Shown here in pieces: positions 28,604 to 35,780 of a stretch of DNA of 64,000 nt. The DNA is from Ancrocorticia sp047501485 (GTDB lineage Bacteria; Actinomycetota; Actinomycetes; Actinomycetales; Actinomycetaceae), in contig JAZDRN010000001.1 in NCBI GenBank assembly GCA_047501485.1, forward strand, positions 1,116,001-1,180,000, given 5' to 3'. Made by a program: the position numbers and the translations under genes. Numbering within the stretch: position 1 is the stretch's first letter; every line of letters starts with the position of its first letter. The notes below the pieces were generated by a model. The model was not told the DNA's origin, did not search any database, and saw only the letters and a list, made by a program, of their open reading frames with translations.

Positions 28604-29436
28604 TGAACTTCGGAATGCAACTGGCACGGCGTATGGAGAGCCTGGGCGCCGTGTGCACGGGAATCGATCCGCATTCCGGGCTGCTCGATGCCTGGGGGCT
28701 GGAGGACTCCGCGGCCGGAGTGCGCGAGTTCGGCCTACGGACGGTGGACGCGCTGTGGGAGCACACGGCCGCGTTCAAGCCGCAATCGGCGTTCTTCGAA
28801 AGGCACGCCTCCAAGGGCATCGCCGCGCTCGAGGAGGTGCTGGAACACTGTCGTCAGGCGGAGGTGCCGGTGATCCTCGACGTCAAGCGCGGCGATATCG
28901 GCTCCACCATGGACGGGTACGCGGATGCCTACCTCTCGGGTCCGCTGCGTTCAGATGCCATTACGGTCTCGCCGTACCTGGGTCCGGGGTCCCTGGAGAA
29001 GACCGCCCGGCGAGCCGGGGCCGGAGGCCAAGGGCTCTTCGTCCTCGCGCTGACCTCCAATCCGGAGGGGGCCACCGTACAGCACGCCGGCGGGCAGGGG
29101 CACTCCGTCGCCAATACCGTCGTCGCCTCGGTGCAGTCTTGGAACGGCGAGATCGCACCGGACGAGGTCGGGCCCTTCGGTTTGGTCGTCGGCGCGACGA
29201 TCGGGGAGGCCGCCAAGAACCTCGACATCGATTTCGAGAGCTTCTCGGGTATCCTCCTCGCTCCCGGGGTCGGAGCTCAGGGTGCCGGTGCCGCGGAGCT
29301 CCGCGGGGTGTTCGGGTCCGCGCTACCGCGCGTTCTAGCCTCCGCCTCGCGTTCGATTCTGGGCGGTGGGCCGCACGCCGACGGTCTGCGAGACGGCTTC
29401 ATGCGAACGCGCGATGCGGTCGTGGCAGCCCTCTGA
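28603..29436 (+). CDS. pyrF: Orotidine 5'-phosphate decarboxylase (actinobacterial type)
   Basis: 277 residues from ATG at 28603, which overlaps the carB stop; a GTG three bases earlier is also possible with GAGGAG at 28588-28593. It decarboxylates OMP to UMP. The core is ILDVKRGDIGSTMDGYADAY (D93, K95, D98), with FKPQSAFFERH before it and GVGAQGAGAAELRGVFG near the phosphate site. The length of about 280 fits the subtype 2 enzyme. It is the last gene of the pyr operon. No pyrD is found here, so dihydroorotate dehydrogenase must be encoded elsewhere. Confidence 0.95.
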   Translation: MNFGMQLARRMESLGAVCTGIDPHSGLLDAWGLEDSAAGVREFGLRTVDALWEHTAAFKPQSAFFERHASKGIAALEEVLEHCRQAEVPVILDVKRGDIGSTMDGYADAYLSGPLRSDAITVSPYLGPGSLEKTARRAGAGGQGLFVLALTSNPEGATVQHAGGQGHSVANTVVASVQSWNGEIAPDEVGPFGLVVGATIGEAAKNLDIDFESFSGILLAPGVGAQGAGAAELRGVFGSALPRVLASASRSILGGGPHADGLRDGFMRTRDAVVAAL

Positions 29437-29455
29437 CCATATGGGCGACCGATTG

Positions 29456-29489
29456 AAGGCCTCTGAGGAATGCATTCCTCAGAGGCCTT
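29456..29489 (+). terminator. pyr operon terminator
   Basis: Perfect 17-bp palindrome (29456-29472 with 29473-29489, core GGCCTCTGAGGAATG) ending in CCTTTCTCG, 19 nt after the pyrF stop. Confidence 0.85.
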
Positions 29490-29741
29490 TCTCGTAGTCC
29501 TCAGAGGTGCACAGCATACCTTCAGGGTATTTCCCACTATTTGGAGCAATTCGAGTGATGGATATTACCGTGTGAGATACATTCAGAATTTTGTAACAAG
29601 TCTGTGAACTGCGAAAACATGGGGTTCAGGCTGTTGGGTGGATAACGACCTGATAAAAGTTGAGAATTTACCATACATTGTGGGCTATAACAGTTGGTAG
29701 ACGCAGGGCGACCTGCAGAAATACAACAAAAGGAGTTCGAC
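29490..29741 (+). promoter_or_regulatory. AT-rich region before mihF with possible promoter
   Basis: About 250 nt without a gene and clearly richer in A+T than its surroundings. A candidate promoter is TTGAGA at 29660-29665 and TATAAC at 29686-29691, but the 20-nt gap is long. A leader of about 45 nt would then precede mihF. A fragment CCTCAGAGG of the preceding terminator stem recurs at 29499-29507. No other structure seen. Confidence 0.35.
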
Positions 29742-30053
29742 ATGGCACTGCCCAACCTGACCCCAGAGCAGCGGGCTGCGGCCCTTGAGAAGGCATCCGC
29801 GGCGCGTCAGCGACGCGCCGAGTTGAAGCGAGAGCTGAAGGACGGCAAGGTCAAGCTGTCCGAGGTCGTTGCCATGGCCAAGGATGATGAGGTTGTCGGC
29901 AAGCTGCGGGTGAGCGCGCTGCTGAGCTCGCTTCCGGGTATCGGCACGGCCAAGTCGAAGCAGATCATGGAAGATGTCGGCATTTCGGAATCCCGCCGCG
30001 TCGCGGGACTCGGCCCCCATCAGCGTGAGGCCCTCGTTCGTCAATTCGGCTGA
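29742..30053 (+). CDS. mihF: Integration host factor, actinobacterial type (mIHF)
   Basis: 103 residues from ATG at 29742 with AAGGAG 6 nt upstream; the frame is open to 29694 but that part is not family sequence. mIHF is a small nucleoid protein that bends DNA, essential in mycobacteria. The N-terminal helix is ALPNLTPEQRAAALEKA; a helix-turn region LSSLPGIGTAKSKQIMEDVG (61-80) gives the HhH-like DNA contact, and RVAGLGPHQREALVRQFG ends it. It is followed by gmk and rpoZ, the usual order in actinobacteria. Confidence 0.95.
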   Translation: MALPNLTPEQRAAALEKASAARQRRAELKRELKDGKVKLSEVVAMAKDDEVVGKLRVSALLSSLPGIGTAKSKQIMEDVGISESRRVAGLGPHQREALVRQFG

Positions 30054-30106
30054 TTCTCACAGTCTTTCGATTACCGCGTTTCGCGGGTTCATGGCACCAT
30101 GTTGTC

Positions 30107-30685
30107 ATGGTCGTTGGCGCGTCGCGGGGTACAGTTCCAGTCTTTGTCATTGCCGGTCCGTCCGGCGTGGGCAAAGGGACTGTTCTCAAAGAATTTCTCT
30201 CCCGTGCCCCGCAGTGCTGGTTGTCGGTTTCGGCGACTACACGCGACCCTCGTCCCGGAGAGGTCGACGGCGTCCATTATCACTTCGTCTCCGACGCCGA
30301 GTTCGATGAGCTCGTCGCCACCGGTCAGATGCTCGAATGGGCTGTGGTCCACGGCAAACACCGTTACGGCACACCTCGCCAGCCGGTGGAGGAGGCGGTC
30401 CGCGACGGCAGGATCGCCATCCTCGAGGTGGATCTCGCCGGAGCCCGCCAGATTCGAGAGTCGCTTCCTGCGGCGCGCCAGATTTTCATCGCCCCTCCCT
30501 CGTGGGAGGAACTGGAGCATCGTCTGCGCGGACGTGGGACCGAATCCACGGAACAGATCGAGCGTCGGTTGGAGACGGCGCGGATCGAGATGGATGCCCA
30601 GAACGAGTTCGATGATGTGGTGAGCAACGATTCCGTGTCCCGTGCCACGGATGACCTACTCCACATCATTGGCGTGGACCAGTAG
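30107..30685 (+). CDS. gmk: Guanylate kinase
   Basis: 192 residues. It phosphorylates GMP to GDP. P-loop GPSGVGKGT at 17-25; the GMP site includes SATTRDPRPGEVDGVHYHF, and ILEVDLAGARQIRE follows. No ribosome site is visible before the ATG; CACCAT ends 6 nt upstream and could be the -10 box of a leaderless transcript, though it is a poor match. The stop codon overlaps a TAGAAT -10-like sequence (30683-30688) that may drive rpoZ. Confidence 0.94.
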   Translation: MVVGASRGTVPVFVIAGPSGVGKGTVLKEFLSRAPQCWLSVSATTRDPRPGEVDGVHYHFVSDAEFDELVATGQMLEWAVVHGKHRYGTPRQPVEEAVRDGRIAILEVDLAGARQIRESLPAARQIFIAPPSWEELEHRLRGRGTESTEQIERRLETARIEMDAQNEFDDVVSNDSVSRATDDLLHIIGVDQ

Positions 30686-30720
30686 AATATAGGCTTGCAC
30701 GCCGACTGAAGAGGTAACAC

Positions 30721-30990
30721 ATGTTTGGAACTGTTCCGGAACCCGAGGGCATCACGAACCCGCCGATCGACGATCTGTTGGGCAAGGTCGATTCGAAGTA
30801 CGCCCTTGCTGTTTACGGGGCGCAGCGCGCACGTCAGATCAATTCCTATCGCCAGGAACTGACTCGCGCTGACGGCAACATCACGCACTTCGGTCCGCTG
30901 GTCGATGCCGGCCCCGAGGACAAGCCTCTTTCGGTGGCTCTTCGGGAGATCGCAGACGGCAAGATCGAGTGGGGAACCGAGTCCGAGTGA
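30721..30990 (+). CDS. rpoZ: RNA polymerase omega subunit
   Basis: 89 residues, ATG with GAGGT upstream. Omega helps fold the beta-prime subunit. The family core PPIDDLLGKVDSKYALAVYG is followed by ARQINSYRQEL, and LSVALREIADGKIEW ends it. It overlaps coaBC by 4 nt (GTGA). The TAGAAT at 30683-30688 lies 32 nt upstream and is a likely -10 box. Confidence 0.95.
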   Translation: MFGTVPEPEGITNPPIDDLLGKVDSKYALAVYGAQRARQINSYRQELTRADGNITHFGPLVDAGPEDKPLSVALREIADGKIEWGTESE

Positions 30991-32324
30991 CCGGGCCACG
31001 GGCCTCCCATACGGGAGGCCCTCATCGTGTCGTGGTGGGTGTCACGGGCGGCATAGCAGCCTATAAGGCTTGCATTCTCGTCCGCCTTTTGATGAAAGCC
31101 GGGCTCGACGTGACGGTGATTCCGACGCGTGCCGCGTTGGAGATGGTGGGTCGAACCACATGGGAGGCCCTGACGGGCAAGCCCGTCCACACCGACGTGA
31201 TGGACGATGCCAGCGGCGTCGCACACGTGCGGATCGGCCAGGAGGCGGACCTCGTCGTCGTCGCACCTGCCACCGCGAACACGATCGCGAAAATACGTGC
31301 TGGTGCGGCGGACAACCTATTGACCTCCACTGTGCTCGTGGCAACATGCCCCGTCATCCTCGCTCCTGCCATGCACACCGAGATGTGGTTCAATGCCGCG
31401 ACAAGGGACAACGTGTCCGTACTGCGGGGCAGGGGACTCGAGGTCCTCGAACCTGCTGTGGGCCGTCTCACCGGCCCCGACTCCGGTCCGGGACGAATGC
31501 CGGAACCCGAGACTCTCGCTGCCGTCGTCCTCGCCCGTCTTGGTATCGGAAGCGGTCCCGAAGCTGAGGTATCGGCAGCGGATCCGGCTGGAATCGGCGA
31601 GCCTGCGGAGGCCGAGGAGAACGAGGACCAGGCCGTGGTGGCCAGGGATCTCGTAGGCCGCCAGGTCCTCATCAGCGCGGGCGGGACCCACGAGGCGATC
31701 GATCCGGTCAGGTACATCGGCAACAACTCCTCTGGAGTCTTCGGGGTGGCCATCGCCGCCGAGGCCCTGCGCAGGGGCGCAAGAGTCACCTTGGTGGCCG
31801 CGAACGTGCACTCGTCCACGCTGAAGGCCGCCGAAGGGGCGCAGATCGTCCCGGTGGTCTCTGCTTCGCAGTTGTACGAGGCGATGGATCAGGCCGCCAC
31901 GGAGGCCGATATCCTCATCATGGCCGCTGCGGTCGCGGATTTCCGCCCTGCGCACACCGCCACCGCGAAGCAGAAGAAGTCCGGGGAAAGCGAGCGAGTC
32001 CTCGAACTCGTGGAGAACCCCGACATCCTCAGCGATCTCGCCCATAATCGTCGCCGTGCGGCGCAGATCGTGGTGGGGTTCGCTGCCGAGACGGGCGACG
32101 AATCGGGATCCGTCGTCGAATACGGACGGCAGAAGGCCGCGCGCAAGGGCGCCGATCTCATGGTCATCAACGAAGTGGGCGTCGCCCGGGGCTTCGGGGA
32201 TGTATCCACCTCAGTGACGTTGATCGATCATGCGGGGATGGTGCACGCCACCGGCACCGGATCGAAGAGCCATATGGCCCGAGTTCTTTTCGACACGATT
32301 TCCAGCTGGCGCTTCACACACTGA
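30987..32324 (+). CDS. coaBC: Bifunctional phosphopantothenoylcysteine decarboxylase / phosphopantothenate--cysteine ligase
   Basis: 445 residues from GTG at 30987, which overlaps the rpoZ stop. It carries out two consecutive steps of coenzyme A synthesis. The N-terminal flavin decarboxylase (CoaC) begins VVVGVTGGIAAYKA and has APAMHTEMW in the active region. The C-terminal ligase (CoaB) begins ISAGGTHEAIDPVRYIGN with NSSG. Between them, about residues 190-220, is an acidic Ala/Glu-rich linker. PAMH instead of PAMN is usual in actinobacterial Dfp. Confidence 0.94.
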   Translation: MTGPRASHTGGPHRVVVGVTGGIAAYKACILVRLLMKAGLDVTVIPTRAALEMVGRTTWEALTGKPVHTDVMDDASGVAHVRIGQEADLVVVAPATANTIAKIRAGAADNLLTSTVLVATCPVILAPAMHTEMWFNAATRDNVSVLRGRGLEVLEPAVGRLTGPDSGPGRMPEPETLAAVVLARLGIGSGPEAEVSAADPAGIGEPAEAEENEDQAVVARDLVGRQVLISAGGTHEAIDPVRYIGNNSSGVFGVAIAAEALRRGARVTLVAANVHSSTLKAAEGAQIVPVVSASQLYEAMDQAATEADILIMAAAVADFRPAHTATAKQKKSGESERVLELVENPDILSDLAHNRRRAAQIVVGFAAETGDESGSVVEYGRQKAARKGADLMVINEVGVARGFGDVSTSVTLIDHAGMVHATGTGSKSHMARVLFDTISSWRFTH

Positions 32325-32351
32325 ACGCTCCAGGCATTGAACAGGAGAACA

Positions 32352-33551
32352 ATGACATATCGTCAACCCTTCACGTCTGAATCCGTCACGGAGGGCCATC
32401 CGGACAAGGTCTGCGACCGCATCTCGGATTCGATCCTCGATGCGCTGCTGGCGGAGGACCCGACCTCGCGCGTGGCTGTCGAGACGATGGTGACAACGGG
32501 ATTGGTCCACGTGGCCGGCGAGGTCACCACGGAGTCATATGTGGAAATTCCCCGTCTGGTGCGCGACACGATCTGCGAGATCGGCTACACCTCCTCGCAG
32601 GTGGGGTTCGATGGCAATTCCTGCGGTGTGACGCTGTCCATCGGCCAGCAGTCGCCGGATATCGCGGGCGGTGTAGATCGTTCGCTGGAGCTGCGGGAGG
32701 GCGACGACGGCGTCGTCGATCGGTATGACAGTCAGGGCGCCGGGGATCAAGGCCTCATGTTCGGCTATGCGTGCAATGAGACGCGGTCCCTCATGCCTGC
32801 CCCCATCCAGCTGTCCCATCGCCTGGCCGAGCGGCTGACGCTCGTGCGCAAGAACGACGTGGTCCCGGGCTTGCGTCCCGACGGCAAGACGCAGGTGACG
32901 ATCGGATACGAGAATGACCGTCCCGTGGCCCTGGACACCGTGGTGATCTCGACCCAGCACGATCTTGCCGTCGAGGGCTCGTGGTTGACCTCGGCGTTGC
33001 GTGAGCACGTTCTGGAGCCTGTGTTGGAGACCGAAGGCCTCGATCTCGACATCGAGGACATGAAGCTGTTCGTCAATCCCTCCGGAAAGTTCGTCATCGG
33101 TGGCCCGATGGGCGACGCCGGGCTGACCGGACGCAAGATCATCGTGGACACCTACGGTGGAATGGCGCGCCATGGCGGCGGAGCCTTCTCGGGCAAGGAT
33201 CCCTCGAAGGTGGACCGTTCGGCAGCCTATGCCGCGCGCTGGGTTGCCAAGAATGTGGTTGCGGCAGGGCTCGCTGCCCGGTGTGAGATCCAGGTCGCCT
33301 ATGCTATCGGGCGCGCCCGTCCGGTCTCGGTGAGGGTGGAGACCTTCGGTACCGAGAGCCAGCCGCGCGAAAGCATTCAGAATGCCGTCAACAAGGTGTT
33401 CGATCTGCGTCCGGCTGCGATCATCGAGCAGCTGGACCTGCTTCGTCCCATCTACAAGGACACCTCGGCCTACGGTCATTTCGGCCGGGAGTTGGAGACC
33501 TTCACGTGGGAGCGCATCGATCGCGTGGAGGAGTTGCTGCGCGCGTTGTGA
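32352..33551 (+). CDS. metK: S-adenosylmethionine synthase
   Basis: 399 residues from ATG at 32352, with AGGAG 4-5 nt upstream; an in-frame TTG at 32337 is less likely. It makes SAM from Met and ATP. Signatures: FTSESVTEGHPDKVCD, GAGDQGLMFGYA and GGGAFSGKDPSKVDRSAAY, plus potassium and magnesium site residues in these loops. No SAM riboswitch fits in the 27 nt after coaBC. A strong terminator follows. Confidence 0.97.
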   Translation: MTYRQPFTSESVTEGHPDKVCDRISDSILDALLAEDPTSRVAVETMVTTGLVHVAGEVTTESYVEIPRLVRDTICEIGYTSSQVGFDGNSCGVTLSIGQQSPDIAGGVDRSLELREGDDGVVDRYDSQGAGDQGLMFGYACNETRSLMPAPIQLSHRLAERLTLVRKNDVVPGLRPDGKTQVTIGYENDRPVALDTVVISTQHDLAVEGSWLTSALREHVLEPVLETEGLDLDIEDMKLFVNPSGKFVIGGPMGDAGLTGRKIIVDTYGGMARHGGGAFSGKDPSKVDRSAAYAARWVAKNVVAAGLAARCEIQVAYAIGRARPVSVRVETFGTESQPRESIQNAVNKVFDLRPAAIIEQLDLLRPIYKDTSAYGHFGRELETFTWERIDRVEELLRAL

Positions 33552-33592
33552 GCGCTGATCCTGGGGCCTGAACATCGATTCGGGTGGATATC

Positions 33593-33633
33593 GAAGAAAG
33601 TGGCCGCGCCGTAATGGTGCGGCCACTTTCTTC
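33593..33633 (+). terminator. metK terminator
   Basis: Perfect 15-bp stem, 33593-33607 with 33619-33633 (core AAAGTGGCCGC), 11-nt loop, ending in CTTTCTTC. Confidence 0.85.
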
Positions 33634-33687
33634 GCATTCGCCTCGCCGGTCCCTCTCGGGTATCCAAGACGATCCGAACGTGTTATT

Positions 33688-33705
33688 GTATTAAGTGAGT
33701 AATAC
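33688..33705. promoter_or_regulatory. Palindromic operator before the GntR gene
   Basis: GTATTA, six bases, TAATAC: a perfect inverted repeat ending 15 nt before the regulator ATG and 4 nt before its GGAGG site. The position suggests that the GntR/YtrA-type protein represses its own operon. Confidence 0.6.
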
Positions 33706-33719
33706 AGTTGGAGGTCTGG

Positions 33720-34115
33720 ATGAACATCGATGAATCACGGCCGATATGGCTCCAGCTGGTTGAGGAGTTCCAGCGGCGGATCGCCGTGGGCGAATGGGCA
33801 GCCGGAACGAAGATTCCGAGCGTGCGCGAGCTGGCCATGGATATAGGGGTCAACCCCAACACGGTCCAGCGCGCGTTCTCGGAGACCGATCGCCTCGGTC
33901 TCACGGTGCCCATGCGTACCGCTGGGCGATACGTCACTGACGATTCAGACGTCATAGGCGGGGCCCGCTCCGAGATGGCCGAGGCGACGATCGACGGATT
34001 CATTGACGTCGTCGTCGGTATCGGAATGGACCTCGACGAAACGATTGCCGCTCTGGCCGATCGCTGGCCGGAGGCGTCATCGATCATCACAGCCGAACAG
34101 AAGGACGAACGATGA
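33720..34115 (+). CDS. GntR-family regulator, YtrA subgroup
   Basis: 131 residues from ATG at 33720 with GGAGG 5 nt upstream. The winged-helix domain fills residues 1-75: PIWLQLVEEFQRRIAVGEW, then IPSVRELAMDIGVNPNTVQR as the helix-turn-helix. The C-terminal part is only about 50 residues, too short for a FadR- or HutC-type ligand domain and typical of YtrA regulators, which control adjacent ABC transporter genes. It overlaps the ATPase gene by 4 nt and has a perfect palindrome just upstream. The inducer is unknown; in related systems cell-envelope antibiotics act. Confidence 0.9.
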   Translation: MNIDESRPIWLQLVEEFQRRIAVGEWAAGTKIPSVRELAMDIGVNPNTVQRAFSETDRLGLTVPMRTAGRYVTDDSDVIGGARSEMAEATIDGFIDVVVGIGMDLDETIAALADRWPEASSIITAEQKDER

Positions 34116-34807
34116 ATGCAATAGATGTCCGTCATCTTACGAAGAAATACCGGGGGAGGCCCGCACTCGACGACCTGAGCCTCAGCCTCGCCGGCGGGCA
34201 GATCGTAGGTCTCATGGGAGACAACGGCTCCGGTAAGACAACCCTTCTCAAGATTCTCGCGGGGGTCCTTGCGGATTGGACGGGTGAAGTAGCGGTTGCA
34301 GGACACGTGCCCGGACCGGAATCCAAAGCGGTTGTCTCCTTCCTTCCAGACGTCTCGTTCTTGAACGACGGCGACACCTGCGAACGGGCGATCGAACAGT
34401 ATCGACGTTTCTTCACGGACTTCGATGCCCGGAAGGCGCGAAACATGATCGACTTCTTCAATCTGCCGAAGGATCGAACCCTCAAGGAGATGTCCAAGGG
34501 GATGCGGGAGAAGGCACAGATCGCTCTGGCGATGTCGCGCAACGCGCGCATCTACCTGCTCGATGAGCCGATCTCGGGTGTCGACCCAGCCTCACGTTCC
34601 GTGATCCTCAACGGAATCCTCGAAAACCTCGCTCCGGATTCGCTACTGATGATCTCCACTCATCTCATACACGACGTCGAACCGATCGTGGACTCTGTGG
34701 TGTTCCTACGTGACGGGCACGTCCTGTTGCACGGGGAGGCTGATGAGCTGCGCGCGCAGTACAGATGCGGCCTCGACGCGATCTTCAGGAAGGTGTACTC
34801 GTCATGA
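34112..34807 (+). CDS. ABC transporter ATP-binding protein (YtrB-like)
   Basis: 231 residues, ATG overlapping the regulator stop. Walker A GDNGSGKTT at 36-44, signature MSKGMREK at 127-134, Walker B IYLLDEPISGVDP with D151 and E152, and switch His in STHLIHD. SKGM-type signatures are common in ABC-2 type ATPases. It pairs with the following membrane protein. The operon resembles YtrA-regulated exporters linked to cell-envelope stress. Substrate unknown. Confidence 0.9.
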   Translation: MNAIDVRHLTKKYRGRPALDDLSLSLAGGQIVGLMGDNGSGKTTLLKILAGVLADWTGEVAVAGHVPGPESKAVVSFLPDVSFLNDGDTCERAIEQYRRFFTDFDARKARNMIDFFNLPKDRTLKEMSKGMREKAQIALAMSRNARIYLLDEPISGVDPASRSVILNGILENLAPDSLLMISTHLIHDVEPIVDSVVFLRDGHVLLHGEADELRAQYRCGLDAIFRKVYSS

Positions 34808-35643
34808 TGAGCAGACTCATGCAGCAAGAATTTCTCACCACTCGCAAGCCCCTCCTGGCGATCGTCGGTTGGATCTTCCTCATCGGAGTGCTGGGACTGG
34901 TCCCGGTGGCTATCCCGATCCCTTATGCGAACCAACTCGGACAATTCATCGCCTTGGCGTGCTTCGCGCTGTTGGTACCGATTCTGCTGGTCTACCTTGC
35001 GTTCAACTATTGGCAGACGATGTATGGCCGGCGCGGCTACTTCACGATGACGCTGCCTGTTCGTGGAAGGGTCATCTATTGGGCGAAGGTCTGCTATGCC
35101 CTGGTGATCGCGGTTGTGGGACTCGCCGCCAGCCTGCTCGGCTTCGTCATGGGCACGGTCGCCGTGGATCTCGGTAACCGCAGGAGCGTGGGTACGTCGT
35201 TGGGAGAGGTGTGGGGCTCTATCACCTCCCTGTATGGAGCCGCAGTGTGGGCCTTGATTCTCATCGTGCTGGTGCAAGGGTTGTTCTTCATAATGGCCGT
35301 ACCCGCCATGTTCTCGATCGCGGCGCAGGCCCGCTTCAACCATCTGGGTGTCGCGGCTCCCGTCATCGGCGGCGTCCTGTTGTACCTGACGTACCAGGTC
35401 ACGTCGCTGGCCGCGATGATGTTCGTGCCCTTCGGGCTCGTCATCGAGGGGCCGGACGCCGGTTCGCTTGTGGCTGAGGGGATGTGGGCGGAGATCATGG
35501 ATATCGTGAGGAATCCGCAGGCGGATCCGGGGGCGATGCCAGAGATACTCGGTCTGGGGATGCTCCTCAGTGCCGCCGCTCTCACCATCTGGATCGTGTG
35601 GTGGGGTGTGCGTTCGCTGGAGCGGAGAACATCGTTGCGGTGA
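34804..35643 (+). CDS. ABC-2 type transporter permease
   Basis: 279 residues; ATG at 34804 overlaps the ATPase stop, a second ATG is the next codon. About six membrane helices: near 13-38, 46-68, 91-118, 138-165, 178-205 and 248-268. Between the second and third lies the polar stretch YGRRGYFTMTLPVRGRVIYWAK, seen in bacitracin- or lantibiotic-type ABC-2 permeases. It is the membrane partner of the preceding ATPase. The 137 nt from here to priA hold no further gene. Confidence 0.82.
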   Translation: MMSRLMQQEFLTTRKPLLAIVGWIFLIGVLGLVPVAIPIPYANQLGQFIALACFALLVPILLVYLAFNYWQTMYGRRGYFTMTLPVRGRVIYWAKVCYALVIAVVGLAASLLGFVMGTVAVDLGNRRSVGTSLGEVWGSITSLYGAAVWALILIVLVQGLFFIMAVPAMFSIAAQARFNHLGVAAPVIGGVLLYLTYQVTSLAAMMFVPFGLVIEGPDAGSLVAEGMWAEIMDIVRNPQADPGAMPEILGLGMLLSAAALTIWIVWWGVRSLERRTSLR

Positions 35644-35768
35644 GGCGCCCAGGTGGTGACCGTGCGGTGGGCAGAAGGTGGAAAGGCCTTCCGCCCGCCG
35701 TTTCGCCAGGGGATGCGAAGCGCGGCCTGTCAAGGCGACGCAACGGAGAATCTGTCGGAGTGGCATGA

Positions 35769-35774
35769 TGGAAT
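35769..35774 (+). promoter_or_regulatory. -10 candidate for leaderless priA
   Basis: TGGAAT ends 6 nt before the priA ATG; no ribosome site is seen. Confidence 0.35.
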
Positions 35775-35780
35775 AGGGAC

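Noticed and set aside
25706..28627. A 973-codon open frame on the minus strand opposite carB
   Set aside because: It mirrors carB in a high-G+C region, has low-complexity His/Asp/Arg-rich content and no family features. carB is unmistakable.
31370..31390. PAMH instead of PAMN in CoaBC as an active-site loss
   Set aside because: This variant is usual in actinobacterial CoaBC.
34490..34515. Non-LSGGQ signature in the ABC ATPase as a defect
   Set aside because: SKGM-type signatures are common in ABC-2 exporters of this kind.
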